The translations under genes were made by a program, and so were the position numbers. The notes beneath the pieces are model-generated. The model saw only the letters and a list, made by a program, of their open reading frames with translations. It did no database searches and was not told where the DNA came from. A DNA stretch of 25,129 bases from an uncultured Campylobacter sp. (GTDB taxonomy: Bacteria; Campylobacterota; Campylobacteria; Campylobacterales; Campylobacteraceae). The stretch covers positions 1 through 25,129 of the forward strand of contig NZ_CALIMY010000135.1 of NCBI RefSeq assembly GCF_938045205.1, read 5' to 3'. Of the stretch, positions 7,042 to 15,633 are shown piece by piece. Position 1 is the first letter of the stretch; each line of letters begins with the position of its first letter.

Positions 7042-7780
7042 GATCAAGGCGGCCTTCGCCGGCAAAAAGGCAAACATCGGATACATCGTGGCGGGCTACC
7101 CGAGCCCAGCGCACACGAAAGAGTTTTTGTCAAATTTAGACGAAAGCGTGATCGATCTGCTTGAGATCGGCATTCCTTATTCCGATCCGCTCGCAGACGG
7201 TCCCGAAATTTTTAAGGCGAGCTTCTCCGCGGTGCAAAACGGCGTAAACGCGGAGAAGGTATTTGAAATTTTAAAAGGGGTGCAAACGCGCAAGCCGCTT
7301 GTGTTTTTGGTCTATTACAACGTGATCTTTGCCTACGGCGCGCGCGAGTTTGTAGCGCAGGCGGCGCGCTACGGCATCAGCGGACTAATAATCCCCGATC
7401 TGCCGTATGAAGAAAACGAAGAAATTTTCGCGCTTTGTGAGGAGTTCGGTATCGCGCTCATCCCGCTTATTAGCGTTACGAGCGAGCACCGCGCCGCGCG
7501 AGTTTTGAGCCGCGCGCGAGGCTTCATCTACGGCGTAGGCGCTATCGGCGTGACCGGAAGCAAGCAAACTCCGATCTCGCGCCTAAAAAATATGGTCGCC
7601 GATCTTAAAAAGATGAGCGATCTGCCCGTGGCGATCGGCTTTGGTATTCGCAACTCCAGCGACGTTCGCGCCACGAAAGAATACGCAGACGGCGCTATCA
7701 TCGGCACCGCGATCGTAAATTTATGTGCAAATTACGGCGGGCGCGAGCTGCAAGACAAGATCGCCGAACTTTTTAACTAA
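7034..7780 (+). CDS. trpA: Tryptophan synthase alpha chain
   Basis: TrpA cleaves indole-3-glycerol phosphate to indole, which is channelled to TrpB. The 248-residue TIM barrel is complete. The catalytic pair is E44 and D55 in LLEIGIPYSDPLADGPE, at the same 11-residue spacing as Glu49 and Asp60 of Salmonella TrpA. The phosphate-binding side has GVGAIGVTGSK and the C-terminal PVAIGFGIRN and DGAIIGTAIV. It starts within the last codons of trpB (GGAACG before the ATG). The next gene begins 10 bases after its stop, so a three-gene transcript is likely. Confidence 0.97.
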   Translation: MDKIKAAFAGKKANIGYIVAGYPSPAHTKEFLSNLDESVIDLLEIGIPYSDPLADGPEIFKASFSAVQNGVNAEKVFEILKGVQTRKPLVFLVYYNVIFAYGAREFVAQAARYGISGLIIPDLPYEENEEIFALCEEFGIALIPLISVTSEHRAARVLSRARGFIYGVGAIGVTGSKQTPISRLKNMVADLKKMSDLPVAIGFGIRNSSDVRATKEYADGAIIGTAIVNLCANYGGRELQDKIAELFN

Positions 7781-7790
7781 CGGAAAGAGC

Positions 7791-8933
7791 ATGAAAAAGA
7801 TATTTTTGATTTTAATCGCAAATTTTTGCCTCAGCGCCAATCTGATGCAATACGATCTTTTCAACCACGACGATAGCGTGGACATCGCCTTGGCGTTTGA
7901 CTCCGCATACAAGCCAGACATCGTGCGCCGTGTCGATGGGCAGTCGATGAGCCTTATTTTAAAGGGGCTCGGCGGCGATGAGAAATTTAACGAAATGCGC
8001 ACCAATCAAAAGGTCTTAAAAAGCTTTACGATAGCGCCTAAGGGCAAGGATATCGAGATCAATTTCCCTACCGGAGCCGATCTATCAGTCGATGCTCTTA
8101 CTCAAGACGGCAATTTAAAGCTCATTTTGCGCGTAAAAAACCCCGCTTTCGATCAGAGCAAGATGAGCGTAAAGAGCGAGGCGAGTGAGACGGCGCAAAG
8201 CGGTAGCAGCGGGGTTTCCGTGATGCCGATAATCGTAGCGTTACTGCTTGCGGCTGCGGCTTTCGTCGGTGTGCGAAAATTTTTATCACACAAGCCGCAA
8301 AAAAGTATCGACGAGACATGGCGGGTTTTTGAAGATGACGCTAGTATGGATGGCACTGACGTGGACGGGGCGGGCATCGATAAAATTTTAAACGACTCCT
8401 CTTTTAAAAATCAGAGCGGATCTAAGAACGCAAATTATTCTGACGCACAGGAGTTTGCGAAGAAAGATGAAGCCTCTGCTTTAAATTCCAAAAATTCTAA
8501 CGACTTAAAAAACGTAGATGGTGCAGATTTTTTAAGAGGCGAGAACGCGGATGAAGAGAGCATGCGCGATAAATTTTACGATGAGGTTGCGCGTGCCGAG
8601 CGTTCGGAAGCTACGGAGGCGGACGAAAACTCTGAGAGCGCCGAGAATATAAGAGCAGCGGATAAAATTTCGCCGCTTAAACTAAGCCCTGTCGAGAGCG
8701 GCACGATGGAATTTCGCGAGGGAGTAAAAGAAAGATCGGATGCAAAAGAGCCTAAAGTTTCGGCATTTAGAAGCATTTTAGAAAATGAGCTGCTTAGCTC
8801 GGATACCGCAAGACCTGGCGATGTGCGAGTAGAGCTTGTGCGCGAAATCGACGAAAATAATGCTGCCGTAGTGCTAAGCTTCGCGGGCAAAAAACATCTA
8901 GTAGTGTTAAAAAGCTCCAACGCTATCGATTGA
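7791..8933 (+). CDS. Signal-peptide, single-TM protein of unknown function
   Basis: This is a 380-residue protein. The ATG at 7791 was chosen because it gives a signal peptide (MKKIFLILIANFCLSA) and follows GGAAAGAGC; the open frame starts earlier, inside trpA. Residues about 25-117 are a beta-rich periplasmic domain (VDIALAFDS, then SMSLILKG, LKSFTIAPKGKDIEINF, LKLILRV) that recalls AMIN-like folds. One TM helix is at about 144-162, then a long acidic Ser/Asp/Glu-rich region, and a small C-terminal beta domain (VRVELVREIDENNAAVVLSFAGKKHLVVL). This domain order recalls FliO-like proteins, but the likeness is weak. From memory, C. jejuni has an uncharacterised gene between trpA and fliN; no fliN is present here. 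It is probably co-transcribed with trpBA. Confidence 0.6.
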   Translation: MKKIFLILIANFCLSANLMQYDLFNHDDSVDIALAFDSAYKPDIVRRVDGQSMSLILKGLGGDEKFNEMRTNQKVLKSFTIAPKGKDIEINFPTGADLSVDALTQDGNLKLILRVKNPAFDQSKMSVKSEASETAQSGSSGVSVMPIIVALLLAAAAFVGVRKFLSHKPQKSIDETWRVFEDDASMDGTDVDGAGIDKILNDSSFKNQSGSKNANYSDAQEFAKKDEASALNSKNSNDLKNVDGADFLRGENADEESMRDKFYDEVARAERSEATEADENSESAENIRAADKISPLKLSPVESGTMEFREGVKERSDAKEPKVSAFRSILENELLSSDTARPGDVRVELVREIDENNAAVVLSFAGKKHLVVLKSSNAID

Positions 8934-8977
8934 TGAGGCGTGGAATTTCGTAACTTGCGGGCTTTGCGACTGTATGT

Positions 8978-9109
8978 AAAAATAGAATTTCCGACTTCGT
9001 GCGAGAAATTAAGGCTGGTTTGTTTATTTATATTTAAGTAAAATTCTATAGTTAAGACTGGCTTCGTATGTCCGAACCCAGTCTTAACTACTTTTTAAAT
9101 TCTATTTTT
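8978..9109. repeat. Nested inverted repeats in the gap before yedE
   Basis: A strong hairpin lies at 9049-9090: a 13-base arm at 9049-9061 pairs perfectly with 9078-9090, then after a C-C mismatch TTCG pairs with CGAA, leaving a six-base loop. It is enclosed by a second perfect 13-base inverted repeat, AAAAATAGAATTT at 8978-8990 and its complement at 9097-9109. The inner hairpin is followed on the + strand by ACTTTTTAAATT, so it could terminate the trpBA transcript. The outer pair is not explained by that. The rest of the 304-base gap (8934-9237) holds no gene that I can see. Confidence 0.6.
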
Positions 9110-9237
9110 AGTCATTTTTAAGTATGGATAGGATTCTTACTTTAAAATTTAGATCGGAATTTATTTGCTTTTTATTTTACAAAGGATAAAATCGCGCCTA
9201 AGAGATCGGTCGATCTAGATTATTTCAGGATCTTTTC

Positions 9238-10299
9238 ATGAATAACGTTAAATGGTACATCATCGCAGGCGCCGTGCTAGGCGTGCTGGGTGCGACGCTG
9301 GTGCATTTCGGAAACCCGGGCAATATGGGCGTTTGCGTCGCTTGCTTTTTGCGCGACACCACCGGCGCGTTAGGCTTTCACCGAGCTAGCGCAGTGCAAT
9401 ACATTCGCCCGGAGATCATAGGGCTCGTGTTCGGCGGCTTTTTGGCAAGCGTGCTTTGGACGCGCGAGTTTGCGCCGGTTACGGGCAGCTCGCCGTTTGC
9501 GAAATTTTTCCTAGGGATTTTCGCGATGATCGGCTGCCTTGTGTTTTTGGGATGTCCGTGGCGCGCGTTTTTGCGCCTAGGCGGAGGCGATTTGACCGCG
9601 CTAGCCGGGTTAGCGGGTCTGATCTGCGGCGTACTCATTGGGTTTTTGCTTAAAAAGCGCGGCTATGAGGCGAGCAAAGAGGCAAGGCTTAGCAGTGCGA
9701 TCGGAATTTTGCCCGTGCTACTGGGCGCTGCGCTGCTTGCGGTATTAATTTTCGGACTCAAAACGGGCGAGGGCGGCGCGCTTTTTATATCCGCTAAAGG
9801 CCCGGGCGCGCAACACGCCGCAGTAGGCATCTCGCTGGCTGCGGGCATTATCGTGGGCGCGGTGATGCACAGAAGCAAATTTTGCAGCGTCGGCGCGTTC
9901 GGTAGAATTTTCCGCGGCGATTTCTCGATGTTTTGGGGCGTACTAAGCGTCATCGCGTTTGCGAGCATCGCAAATATCGCGTTTGGGCAATACAAGCTCG
10001 GCTTTGAAGGCCAGCCTATCGCACACAACGATTTCGTTTGGAATTTCTTAGGCATGGTGCTCGCAGGACTTTGCTTCAGCCTCAGCGAAGGCTGCCCGGG
10101 CAAGCATCTGGTGCAGGCCGGCACGGGAAATTTAAGCTCGGGCGTCTTCGTCATCGGCATGGCGGCGGGCGCTGCGATCGCGCACAATTTCTTGCTCGCA
10201 AGCTCGGCTAAAGGCATCACCGAGTTCGCTCCTTACGCGGTTGCGATCGGTTTTGTTTTCGCGCTTTACGTGGGGATTTTTCAAAGGCGCGTCGGCTAG
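9238..10299 (+). CDS. yedE: YedE-family selenium/sulfur transport protein
   Basis: This 353-residue multi-pass inner-membrane protein of the YedE/YeeE (sulf_transp) family has about ten hydrophobic segments. The start has the pattern of the selenium-linked YedE subgroup: FGNPGNMGVCVACFLRD and then HRASAVQYIRPEIIG. Conserved cysteines follow in GCLVFLGCPWRAF, SKFCSVGAF and SEGCPGKHL, which in YeeE relatives pass a thiosulfate-type substrate through the membrane. The selenium role is known only by genomic association with SelD/YedF-type genes; neither is adjacent here. The start ATG follows CAGGATC. The gene stands alone between a structured spacer and a broken sulfatase gene. Confidence 0.85.
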   Translation: MNNVKWYIIAGAVLGVLGATLVHFGNPGNMGVCVACFLRDTTGALGFHRASAVQYIRPEIIGLVFGGFLASVLWTREFAPVTGSSPFAKFFLGIFAMIGCLVFLGCPWRAFLRLGGGDLTALAGLAGLICGVLIGFLLKKRGYEASKEARLSSAIGILPVLLGAALLAVLIFGLKTGEGGALFISAKGPGAQHAAVGISLAAGIIVGAVMHRSKFCSVGAFGRIFRGDFSMFWGVLSVIAFASIANIAFGQYKLGFEGQPIAHNDFVWNFLGMVLAGLCFSLSEGCPGKHLVQAGTGNLSSGVFVIGMAAGAAIAHNFLLASSAKGITEFAPYAVAIGFVFALYVGIFQRRVG

Positions 10300-10481
10300 C
10301 GCAGACATTCAGCTACAGAATTTGGCTCGATTCGCTGTCATACGCTTGGTGTAACGGCAAACCCATGCTTTAATTGCAAAATTATATACGGTGAAATTTA
10401 AAATCGCCGTATAAAATTTTGTGCCGCTATAACTTTAAAAAGTAATTTTTGTGCCTGCGTTAGTAAATTTTAAAGTTATTC

Positions 10482-12016
10482 TTGCTAGACTACGCATTAA
10501 ATTTTGCTAAATTTAAGGTTGTTTTTTTGGAATTTACTACAATTTTTTCGGTTTTGTTTTTTGCTATTTCGCTGATTTTTGCAGCATTTTTGTCGAATAA
10601 AACTTTTAAAATTGCTGTGGGCATAATTGCACTAATTTATATTTTTGCACTTTGCTTCGATTTGTTGCTATTTTTCGTTTTTGGAAAGCATTTCGGACTA
10701 TTTGTGATAACATTTTTTGTACCTCTATAGAAGGCACTCCGATTACAAGTTTTGCGCGTGAAATTGCGATTTTGGTGATGATTTGCGTAGCGATCATATT
10801 ACTTAGTATAATTATTACCGTACGCATTTTGCATTTTCGTCATAGCTCAAAGCTTGGTATTTTATTTATGCCATGTATTTTAACGGCCTTTTTTTTGAAC
10901 CCTCTTTACTATGCAGCTAAAGAATATTATCTGCAACTGAATCCGCCCGTAGAAGCGATTAAGAAGCAGGTTTATCCGTATCTAGCCATTCCACATCCCA
11001 AGGCTCCGATAAAGCGTAAAAATATTGTCTATATTTTTTAGAGAGTTTTGATCGCGCCTATACTGACGAAAGAAATTTTTCCAAACTTACACCACATCTA
11101 AATGCACTCAAAAATCGTATAGATTTTTCTGAAATACACCAAGTAGTAGATACTGGTTTTACTATTAAAGGGCTGTTTGGTTCACACTGTGCTGCAAATT
11201 ATACGTTTGCATCTGCCAAAGATATGGTTTCTGAAAATTTCACTAAAAATATTGTCTGCGCTAGCGAAATTTTACACTCTTTGGGATACCATACCTATTT
11301 TATAAAGGGCGCTGACTTAAATTTTCAGGGTACTAGAGGCTTTTTGCATCAAAGAGGTTATGACGAAATTAAGGGGAGAAGCGAAATTTTAGCCGTGGAT
11401 CCATCGGTTCATACTAATGAATGGGGTGTGGATGACGATGATATGCTTCGTGTGGCATGGAATGATTTTGAGCGTCTAAACAAAGCAGGTAAGCCGTTTT
11501 TGTTCTCACTTCTCACGATTGGTACGCACACTCCAAGTGGATTTATCCCGCGCTCATGTGAAGGGCTGGAATATAATGAAAATGCCGTGCCAATGCTATG
11601 CGCGGTGCATTGCAGTGACCTATTAGTGAGTAAATTTATTGAGCAAATCCGCTCAAGTCCATATGCAGCGAACACAATCATTGTACTGCAAAATGATCAT
11701 CCGCTATTTTATAAAAATGCTATAGATGGTGGCTTTGGCGATGGACTTAAAGACGAGCGGGGCTTATTTGTGATACTGGATGATGATTTGGATGGAGAGT
11801 TCGAGATCAAAAAAACATGGTACTTCGTTCGATACTTTTACAACTGTGCTTGGGTATTTAGGAATCTTTGATGAGATGAATTTCGGCAGAAACCTGCTCT
11901 CGCGCGAGAGCTTACCATTTGATGCCGATGATGAATTCTTTGTAAACGCAAGTAGAATTTTGTCTAAGCTTTCTTGTGACGAAGCGGTACGAGCACAGCA
12001 AGAGTCTAGCAAATAG
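10482..12016 (+). pseudogene. Frameshifted sulfatase-family membrane protein (OpgB/LTA-synthase-like)
   Basis: Four consecutive reading frames join into one protein if three homopolymer runs are corrected by one base: T6 at 10713-10718 (needs T7), T6 at 11034-11039 (needs T7) and A7 at 11809-11815 (needs A6). The joined product has several N-terminal TM helices. A periplasmic alkaline-phosphatase-superfamily domain follows: KNIVYIF-LESFDRAY, TGFTIKGLFGSHC with the likely nucleophile Thr, GYHTYFIKGADLNFQGTRGF, SLLTIGTHTP, LQNDHPL, and HGTSFDTFTTVLGYLGI. Enzymes of this type transfer phosphoglycerol or phosphoethanolamine to envelope glycans. The N-terminus is unclear: only a TTG at 10482 follows the last upstream stop, so the start may be lost too. 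It may be a decayed gene, a phase-variable gene, or consensus error. Base composition is more AT-rich than trpBA. Confidence 0.75.
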
Positions 12017-12232
12017 ACTCATTTTTGTCACCTCAAGTAGTATAAACGGATATAAAACTCCCTCGTTTTAATCCTTGCCGATTGCGATTTACATTTGAGG
12101 CATTTATTTGCAACAATCATGGAATTTTGTAAATATAAGAGCTCTATATTATGTATCTAGCTAGCCGTGATATCGTAAAATTATGTTTATATTGCACCGC
12201 AAATTCGCTTTTACTAAGTGCAGCATACAGAT
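12017..12232. other. Intergenic gap with nothing recognised
   Basis: This AT-rich spacer lies between the 3' ends of the broken sulfatase gene and the DsrE-like gene, which converge. I see no ORF of note, no clear hairpin with a U-run and no repeat. Confidence 0.4.
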
Positions 12233-12553
12233 TTAACAATTATTGCGTTTAACTGACAAAATGGATCTTGGCACTATAACCCGACCAAAATCAGCCATAT
12301 CTACTTTTTGGCAGCTGCCGCATACTTTTAGCGCCACGCCGCCGCGATATAGCTCCTTTAGTTTGGCTACCAGATCGATGTCGTAATTCCCCGGTTTTTC
12401 GGTGCTGTTTCTTACGAGATCGACCGCGTCATTCATAAGAAAAATTCTTACCTCTTCGCCTTTGTTATGCAGGTTGTCCGCTAGCCTCAATGCGTTGTAG
12501 GCATTGTCCGAGCCGTTATACGGCTGATTTGCCAGGATCAGTAGGATTTTCAT
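12233..12553 (-). CDS. DsrE/DsrF-like sulfur-relay family protein
   Basis: This 106-residue cytosolic protein begins MKILLILANQPYNGSDNAYNALRLADNL, followed by VRIFLMNDAVDLVR and the family Cys motif LKVCGSCQK at about 76-84. DsrE-like proteins use such a cysteine to carry sulfur in persulfide form. The ATG follows GAAGGGG. After the CGSCQK motif the protein departs from the family: the usual final helix with a Met-x-x-Leu-x-x-Trp pattern and the closing strand are missing and replaced by FGRVIVPRSILSVKRNNC. No single-base shift restores the normal ending, so the C-terminus may have been replaced or lost. It may still fold as a shortened form. Confidence 0.65.
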   Translation of the reverse strand: MKILLILANQPYNGSDNAYNALRLADNLHNKGEEVRIFLMNDAVDLVRNSTEKPGNYDIDLVAKLKELYRGGVALKVCGSCQKVDMADFGRVIVPRSILSVKRNNC

Positions 12554-12666
12554 TTTGCGCCCCTTCGTTTAAAATTTTATTGAAAAGAATTCTATATTAA
12601 AGCGAGTTTGCATTACCTTAAATTTGAGCTTGCGGACCTGAATGGTTAAATTTGGTCTTTATAAAT

Positions 12667-13665
12667 TTAATTTTTATCGCGACGAGCTTCATTTATAGCT
12701 TCGCTAAGACTTTTTAGTAGCTCGTCCATGGCTTTCACTTTATTGCGTGCGCTGCGACTTTTGCCGTTTGAAGCGCCGGGTCCCGCCCCGCTTACGCAGT
12801 CTTGCACGAAATACCACCAAAAATACCCGCCCACGTAATTTCTCGCGTAGTGCGGCATCGTATAATACCGCCTTATCATCGCCTTTTTGCTCGCTTGCGT
12901 AGCGCCCGACGCCGTGTTTCCGCACTCGCCGATACCGAGTTTCGAAGCGGGGAAGGCGCTTTGCAGATCGGTAAAAATTTCGCTCCAATCAGGCGCAAAG
13001 CCCTCGTTATCGTCCTCGTAGTAGCTTAAGAAAAGATAATCCAGCCCCTCTTTCATATCCTGCGGCACGAATTTTTGCAGCCACTCGCGCATCTGTGTTT
13101 TCTGCGCTCCGCTCGGCGTATAATACGCCGTAAGCGCCGTCTTGGCGCCTTTTTTGTGGATGAGCTCGAAGGCCGCGATCATCTTAGCGGCGATAAAATT
13201 CGCATCGTCCCCCAGCCAGCCTTCGCCGTTTATTTCGTTGCCGATCTCCCAGATCTGCACGTAGGGCGCGAGCGCGGCAAAGGCATCCGCGAACCTCTTT
13301 TCGTAGCTTTTCACGCTTTTGTACGAGCTCATCTCGTAGGAGTCCACGGGGCAGGCCATCACGTACGAAACCTCGCTAAGCCGCCTAAAAAGAGGCTCAT
13401 ACTCGCGCGGGCTAATTTCTTTTGACATCACGACGCGCACGGTCGGCTTTACGGGTAAGGCTTGCAGGGCGCGCACGATGCTTTGCAGCTTCGCGCCCGA
13501 GGCGTCTTGCGCGTCATCGTACCAGCCGTCGTCGATCGTAACGCCCCAGATAAAGTCAGATTTAAAATTTTGCTTTGAAATTTTGTTTTGATTTTCGCCG
13601 TAAAGTACGCCGCAAAACAGCGCCCCGCAAAACAGCGCGAGAAATATGTGTTTGAAATAGACCAC
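12667..13665 (-). CDS. Secreted glycoside hydrolase-like (clan GH-A type) protein
   Basis: The start was moved to the GTG at 13665, which follows AAGGAG by six bases and gives a clean signal peptide (YFKHIFLALFCGALFCGVLYG); the longer open frame adds 23 residues of no family value. The mature protein of about 310 residues looks like a TIM-barrel glycosidase: FIWGVTIDDGW at its start, EIGNEINGEGW with putative acid/base E144, LFLSYYEDD, GIGECGNT with putative nucleophile E247, and GGYFWWYFVQD near the end. This layout fits clan GH-A, but the exact family and substrate are not clear. It would act in the periplasm, perhaps on cell-envelope or own exopolysaccharide, as campylobacters of this group do not normally ferment sugars. 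A membrane protein gene lies just upstream. Confidence 0.65.
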   Translation of the reverse strand: MVYFKHIFLALFCGALFCGVLYGENQNKISKQNFKSDFIWGVTIDDGWYDDAQDASGAKLQSIVRALQALPVKPTVRVVMSKEISPREYEPLFRRLSEVSYVMACPVDSYEMSSYKSVKSYEKRFADAFAALAPYVQIWEIGNEINGEGWLGDDANFIAAKMIAAFELIHKKGAKTALTAYYTPSGAQKTQMREWLQKFVPQDMKEGLDYLFLSYYEDDNEGFAPDWSEIFTDLQSAFPASKLGIGECGNTASGATQASKKAMIRRYYTMPHYARNYVGGYFWWYFVQDCVSGAGPGASNGKSRSARNKVKAMDELLKSLSEAINEARRDKN

Positions 13666-13741
13666 GGCTTGCTCCTTGATTTTAAATTTTAAAAATTTAG
13701 CTCTTTGCTGGTCTTTCCACAACCGATCAAGCAATCAAAAT

Positions 13742-14335
13742 TTATCTCTTGCCTCTAAGATCATAAGAATAATACGAACGAGAAAAGCCCTCTACGCTGA
13801 ATATAGCAAAAGCGTTAAGCGCAAGAGCCGCTAAGCTTAGTAGCACCGTAGCAGGCAGCGAAAAACGTGCCAAAAACGCATTTGCAATAGCTGCAAGTAC
13901 AAGCGCGATAAAGCAATATGAAAATATCGCAACTCCACTAGTATCGGCAAGCTCCTGATAAAATCTATAAAAAAACAGAAACGATGCGATGAATCCCAAT
14001 GCAAGTAGTATTTGAGCGATGATGCCGCCCGCTAAAAATATAAATAGCAATACGCCTATAAATATTGCTACAAAGGCGATAGCTGCGTTACGCAAAAGGC
14101 TGCGGCTTGCGGTAAGCTTAGAGATATTATAAATGCTAAAGATAAAAAGCACGAATGCCGCTGCGCTTAGTAGCACTCCCAATCCGCCGTAAATTCCTAA
14201 TAGCAATAGCACCAGTTCAGCTATAGCTTTTAAGGCGCAAGCCGCGATGAAGGTGTATTTGATAAGTGCTACTTCTTTTTCTTGCGGGTTTGAGGGCTGC
14301 TGTCCTTGAGTGTGGAGGTAGTCGTTTAAGTCCAT
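13742..14335 (-). CDS. Multi-pass membrane protein of unknown function
   Basis: This is a 197-residue protein. The start at 14335 was chosen because AAAGGAGC lies seven bases before that ATG; the frame is open eight codons further. A polar N-terminus (MDLNDYLHTQGQQPSNPQEK) precedes about six hydrophobic helices between residues 24 and 180, ending GFSRSYYSYDLRGKR. No catalytic or transport motif is visible. It is 76 bases upstream of the hydrolase start on the same strand and its Shine-Dalgarno region is almost identical to that of the hydrolase, so the two may be one transcript. I do not recognise the family. Confidence 0.6.
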   Translation of the reverse strand: MDLNDYLHTQGQQPSNPQEKEVALIKYTFIAACALKAIAELVLLLLGIYGGLGVLLSAAAFVLFIFSIYNISKLTASRSLLRNAAIAFVAIFIGVLLFIFLAGGIIAQILLALGFIASFLFFYRFYQELADTSGVAIFSYCFIALVLAAIANAFLARFSLPATVLLSLAALALNAFAIFSVEGFSRSYYSYDLRGKR

Positions 14336-14405
14336 GGTTGCTCCTTTAAAATTTAACAAAAGTATATCTAAAAAACGAATAGGTAAAAATAAATTTCAAA
14401 ATTTA

Positions 14406-14445
14406 GCGGCGCGCCGGCAGATATGTTGTATAAAGCAGGCGCCGC
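14406..14445 (-). terminator. Possible terminator downstream of rpsU
   Basis: GCGGCGC at 14406-14412 pairs with GCGCCGC at 14439-14445; read on the - strand the stem is followed by TAAATTTTG. The 26-base loop is long for an intrinsic terminator, so this is tentative. Confidence 0.3.
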
Positions 14446-14470
14446 AAAAAGGCGGGTCAATTTAATTAGA

Positions 14471-14497
14471 TAAATTTTAAAATTTAGATCGGAATTT
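14471..14497. repeat. AT palindrome and dispersed 22-bp repeat
   Basis: A perfect 16-base palindrome, TAAATTTTAAAATTTA, at 14471-14486 overlaps a 22-base stretch (14476-14497) that is identical to 9141-9162 upstream of yedE. The palindrome also occurs at 5711-5726. All copies are intergenic. Confidence 0.5.
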
Positions 14498-14607
14498 CGG
14501 CGCTGACGTGGTGGATAAATTTTAAACGGGCTGTAAATTTAAAAAAGATGTGAGATAAAATTTCGCGCAGATCTGCAAATTTAAAATTTACAAATCCGCG
14601 CAAACCG

Positions 14608-14820
14608 CTACAAGCGTGACTCGTAGCGACGTAGCGTGTAAAGACGTTTAAGCATCTTTTTGCGAGCTGAAATTTTTTGCTTTTTGCGGACTTCCGTCAT
14701 CGGCTCAAAAAATCGTCTTGCGCGAACCTCGGTAACGACTAGGTTACGATCGGTCTGCTTTTTAAAGCGTCTGTAAGCTTCGTCAAATGATTCGTTCGGA
14801 TATACCTTTACTCCAGGCAC
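14608..14820 (-). CDS. rpsU: 30S ribosomal protein S21
   Basis: S21 is a small basic protein of the 30S subunit near the platform and anti-Shine-Dalgarno region. The 70-residue product PGVKVYPNESFDEAYRRFKK, then NLVVTEVRARRFFEPMTEV, then KKMLKRLYTLRRYESRL is the typical epsilonproteobacterial form. I place the start at the GTG at 14820, read as Met, because it gives the canonical MPG- start and follows TGAGGAAA; a GTG nine bases further up (14829) is also open. The gene lies 51 bases downstream of the lipoprotein gene on the same strand and may have its own promoter. Confidence 0.95.
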   Translation of the reverse strand: MPGVKVYPNESFDEAYRRFKKQTDRNLVVTEVRARRFFEPMTEVRKKQKISARKKMLKRLYTLRRYESRL

Positions 14821-14871
14821 TTTCCTCACCGCCTTTCAAAAAAATGAACCGTGAGTTTAGCGAAAAATTCC

Positions 14872-15504
14872 TTAAATTTGCTTTTGAAGCGCTTTTTTAT
14901 ATTTCCACACGCTTTTGTTGTTGCGAGTATCTATCATCGAAAGCTCTAAAAGTAGGCTTTCGCTTGCTTGCGCGGTAGAATTTTTAGCTGCAGAATTTAA
15001 GCTTTTTGCTTTTTTAGATCCTGCCTTACCGTCGTTTGTCGCAGCGGGACTTTGCGGTAAAATTTTACCTACCAAGATGTAATCCGGCGCGTAGATCGAG
15101 CCGCTTTCTACGGCGTGATAGCCACGGCTTACGCCATCGTTGCTAAATACGAGTTCATCTTTACTTGGAGCGTCTGTGACGACCGCTTTGCCTGAATGCA
15201 GCAGCGAAATTCTAATTTTTTTGCTTAAAAATTCCGCATCTACGCCGTGCGCGTTCGTCCCGTCCAGTGGCTCGATGCCGACGACGCTGAATCTACCGCC
15301 TTTTTTGCCGACTATGCGCTTCGAGAGCAGATCAGCGATGCTTTCGCCTGCAATGCGCTCCAGATATGCGTTTGGATATCCTGCGTGATCTATGTCTTCG
15401 GTAAGCGCCGAATTATCCGTGCTTTTAGAGCCTTTAAGCGCAGCGCAGCCCGCTAAAAAGGCACACAGCAAGATCACGAAAAAACTTATTTTAAAATTTT
15501 TCAT
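14872..15504 (-). CDS. LpoB-like outer-membrane lipoprotein
   Basis: This 210-residue protein has a lipoprotein signal peptide, FFVILLCAFLAGCAAL, with lipobox LAGC and lipid-modified C20. The middle (about residues 45-140: AYLERIAGESIADLL, then FSVVGIEPLDGTNAHGVDAEFLSKKI, SGKAVVT, PDYILVGKI) resembles the LpoB/penicillin-binding-protein-activator fold, which in E. coli switches on PBP1b from the outer membrane. The end (LLLELSMIDTRNNKSVWKYKKAL) fits the last strands of that fold, and a Lys/Ser/Ala-rich insert separates them. GGAAA lies eight bases before the ATG. A role in peptidoglycan synthesis is inference; no cell-wall gene is adjacent. Confidence 0.65.
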   Translation of the reverse strand: MKNFKISFFVILLCAFLAGCAALKGSKSTDNSALTEDIDHAGYPNAYLERIAGESIADLLSKRIVGKKGGRFSVVGIEPLDGTNAHGVDAEFLSKKIRISLLHSGKAVVTDAPSKDELVFSNDGVSRGYHAVESGSIYAPDYILVGKILPQSPAATNDGKAGSKKAKSLNSAAKNSTAQASESLLLELSMIDTRNNKSVWKYKKALQKQI

Positions 15505-15633
15505 AGCATTTCCAAATTTTATAAAATAAACCTCGCGATTATAGCGAGATTTGGTTAAATTTCGTTTTTTATAAGCAAAATTTGTAACGGATATTCCGCT
15601 CGTTCCTTTAATTTTGAGTTAAAGATTCCTTGA

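Noticed and set aside
13666..13734. Longer N-terminus for the glycoside hydrolase
   Set aside because: The GTG at 13665 has AAGGAG at good distance and begins a standard signal peptide; the extra 23 residues would bury it.
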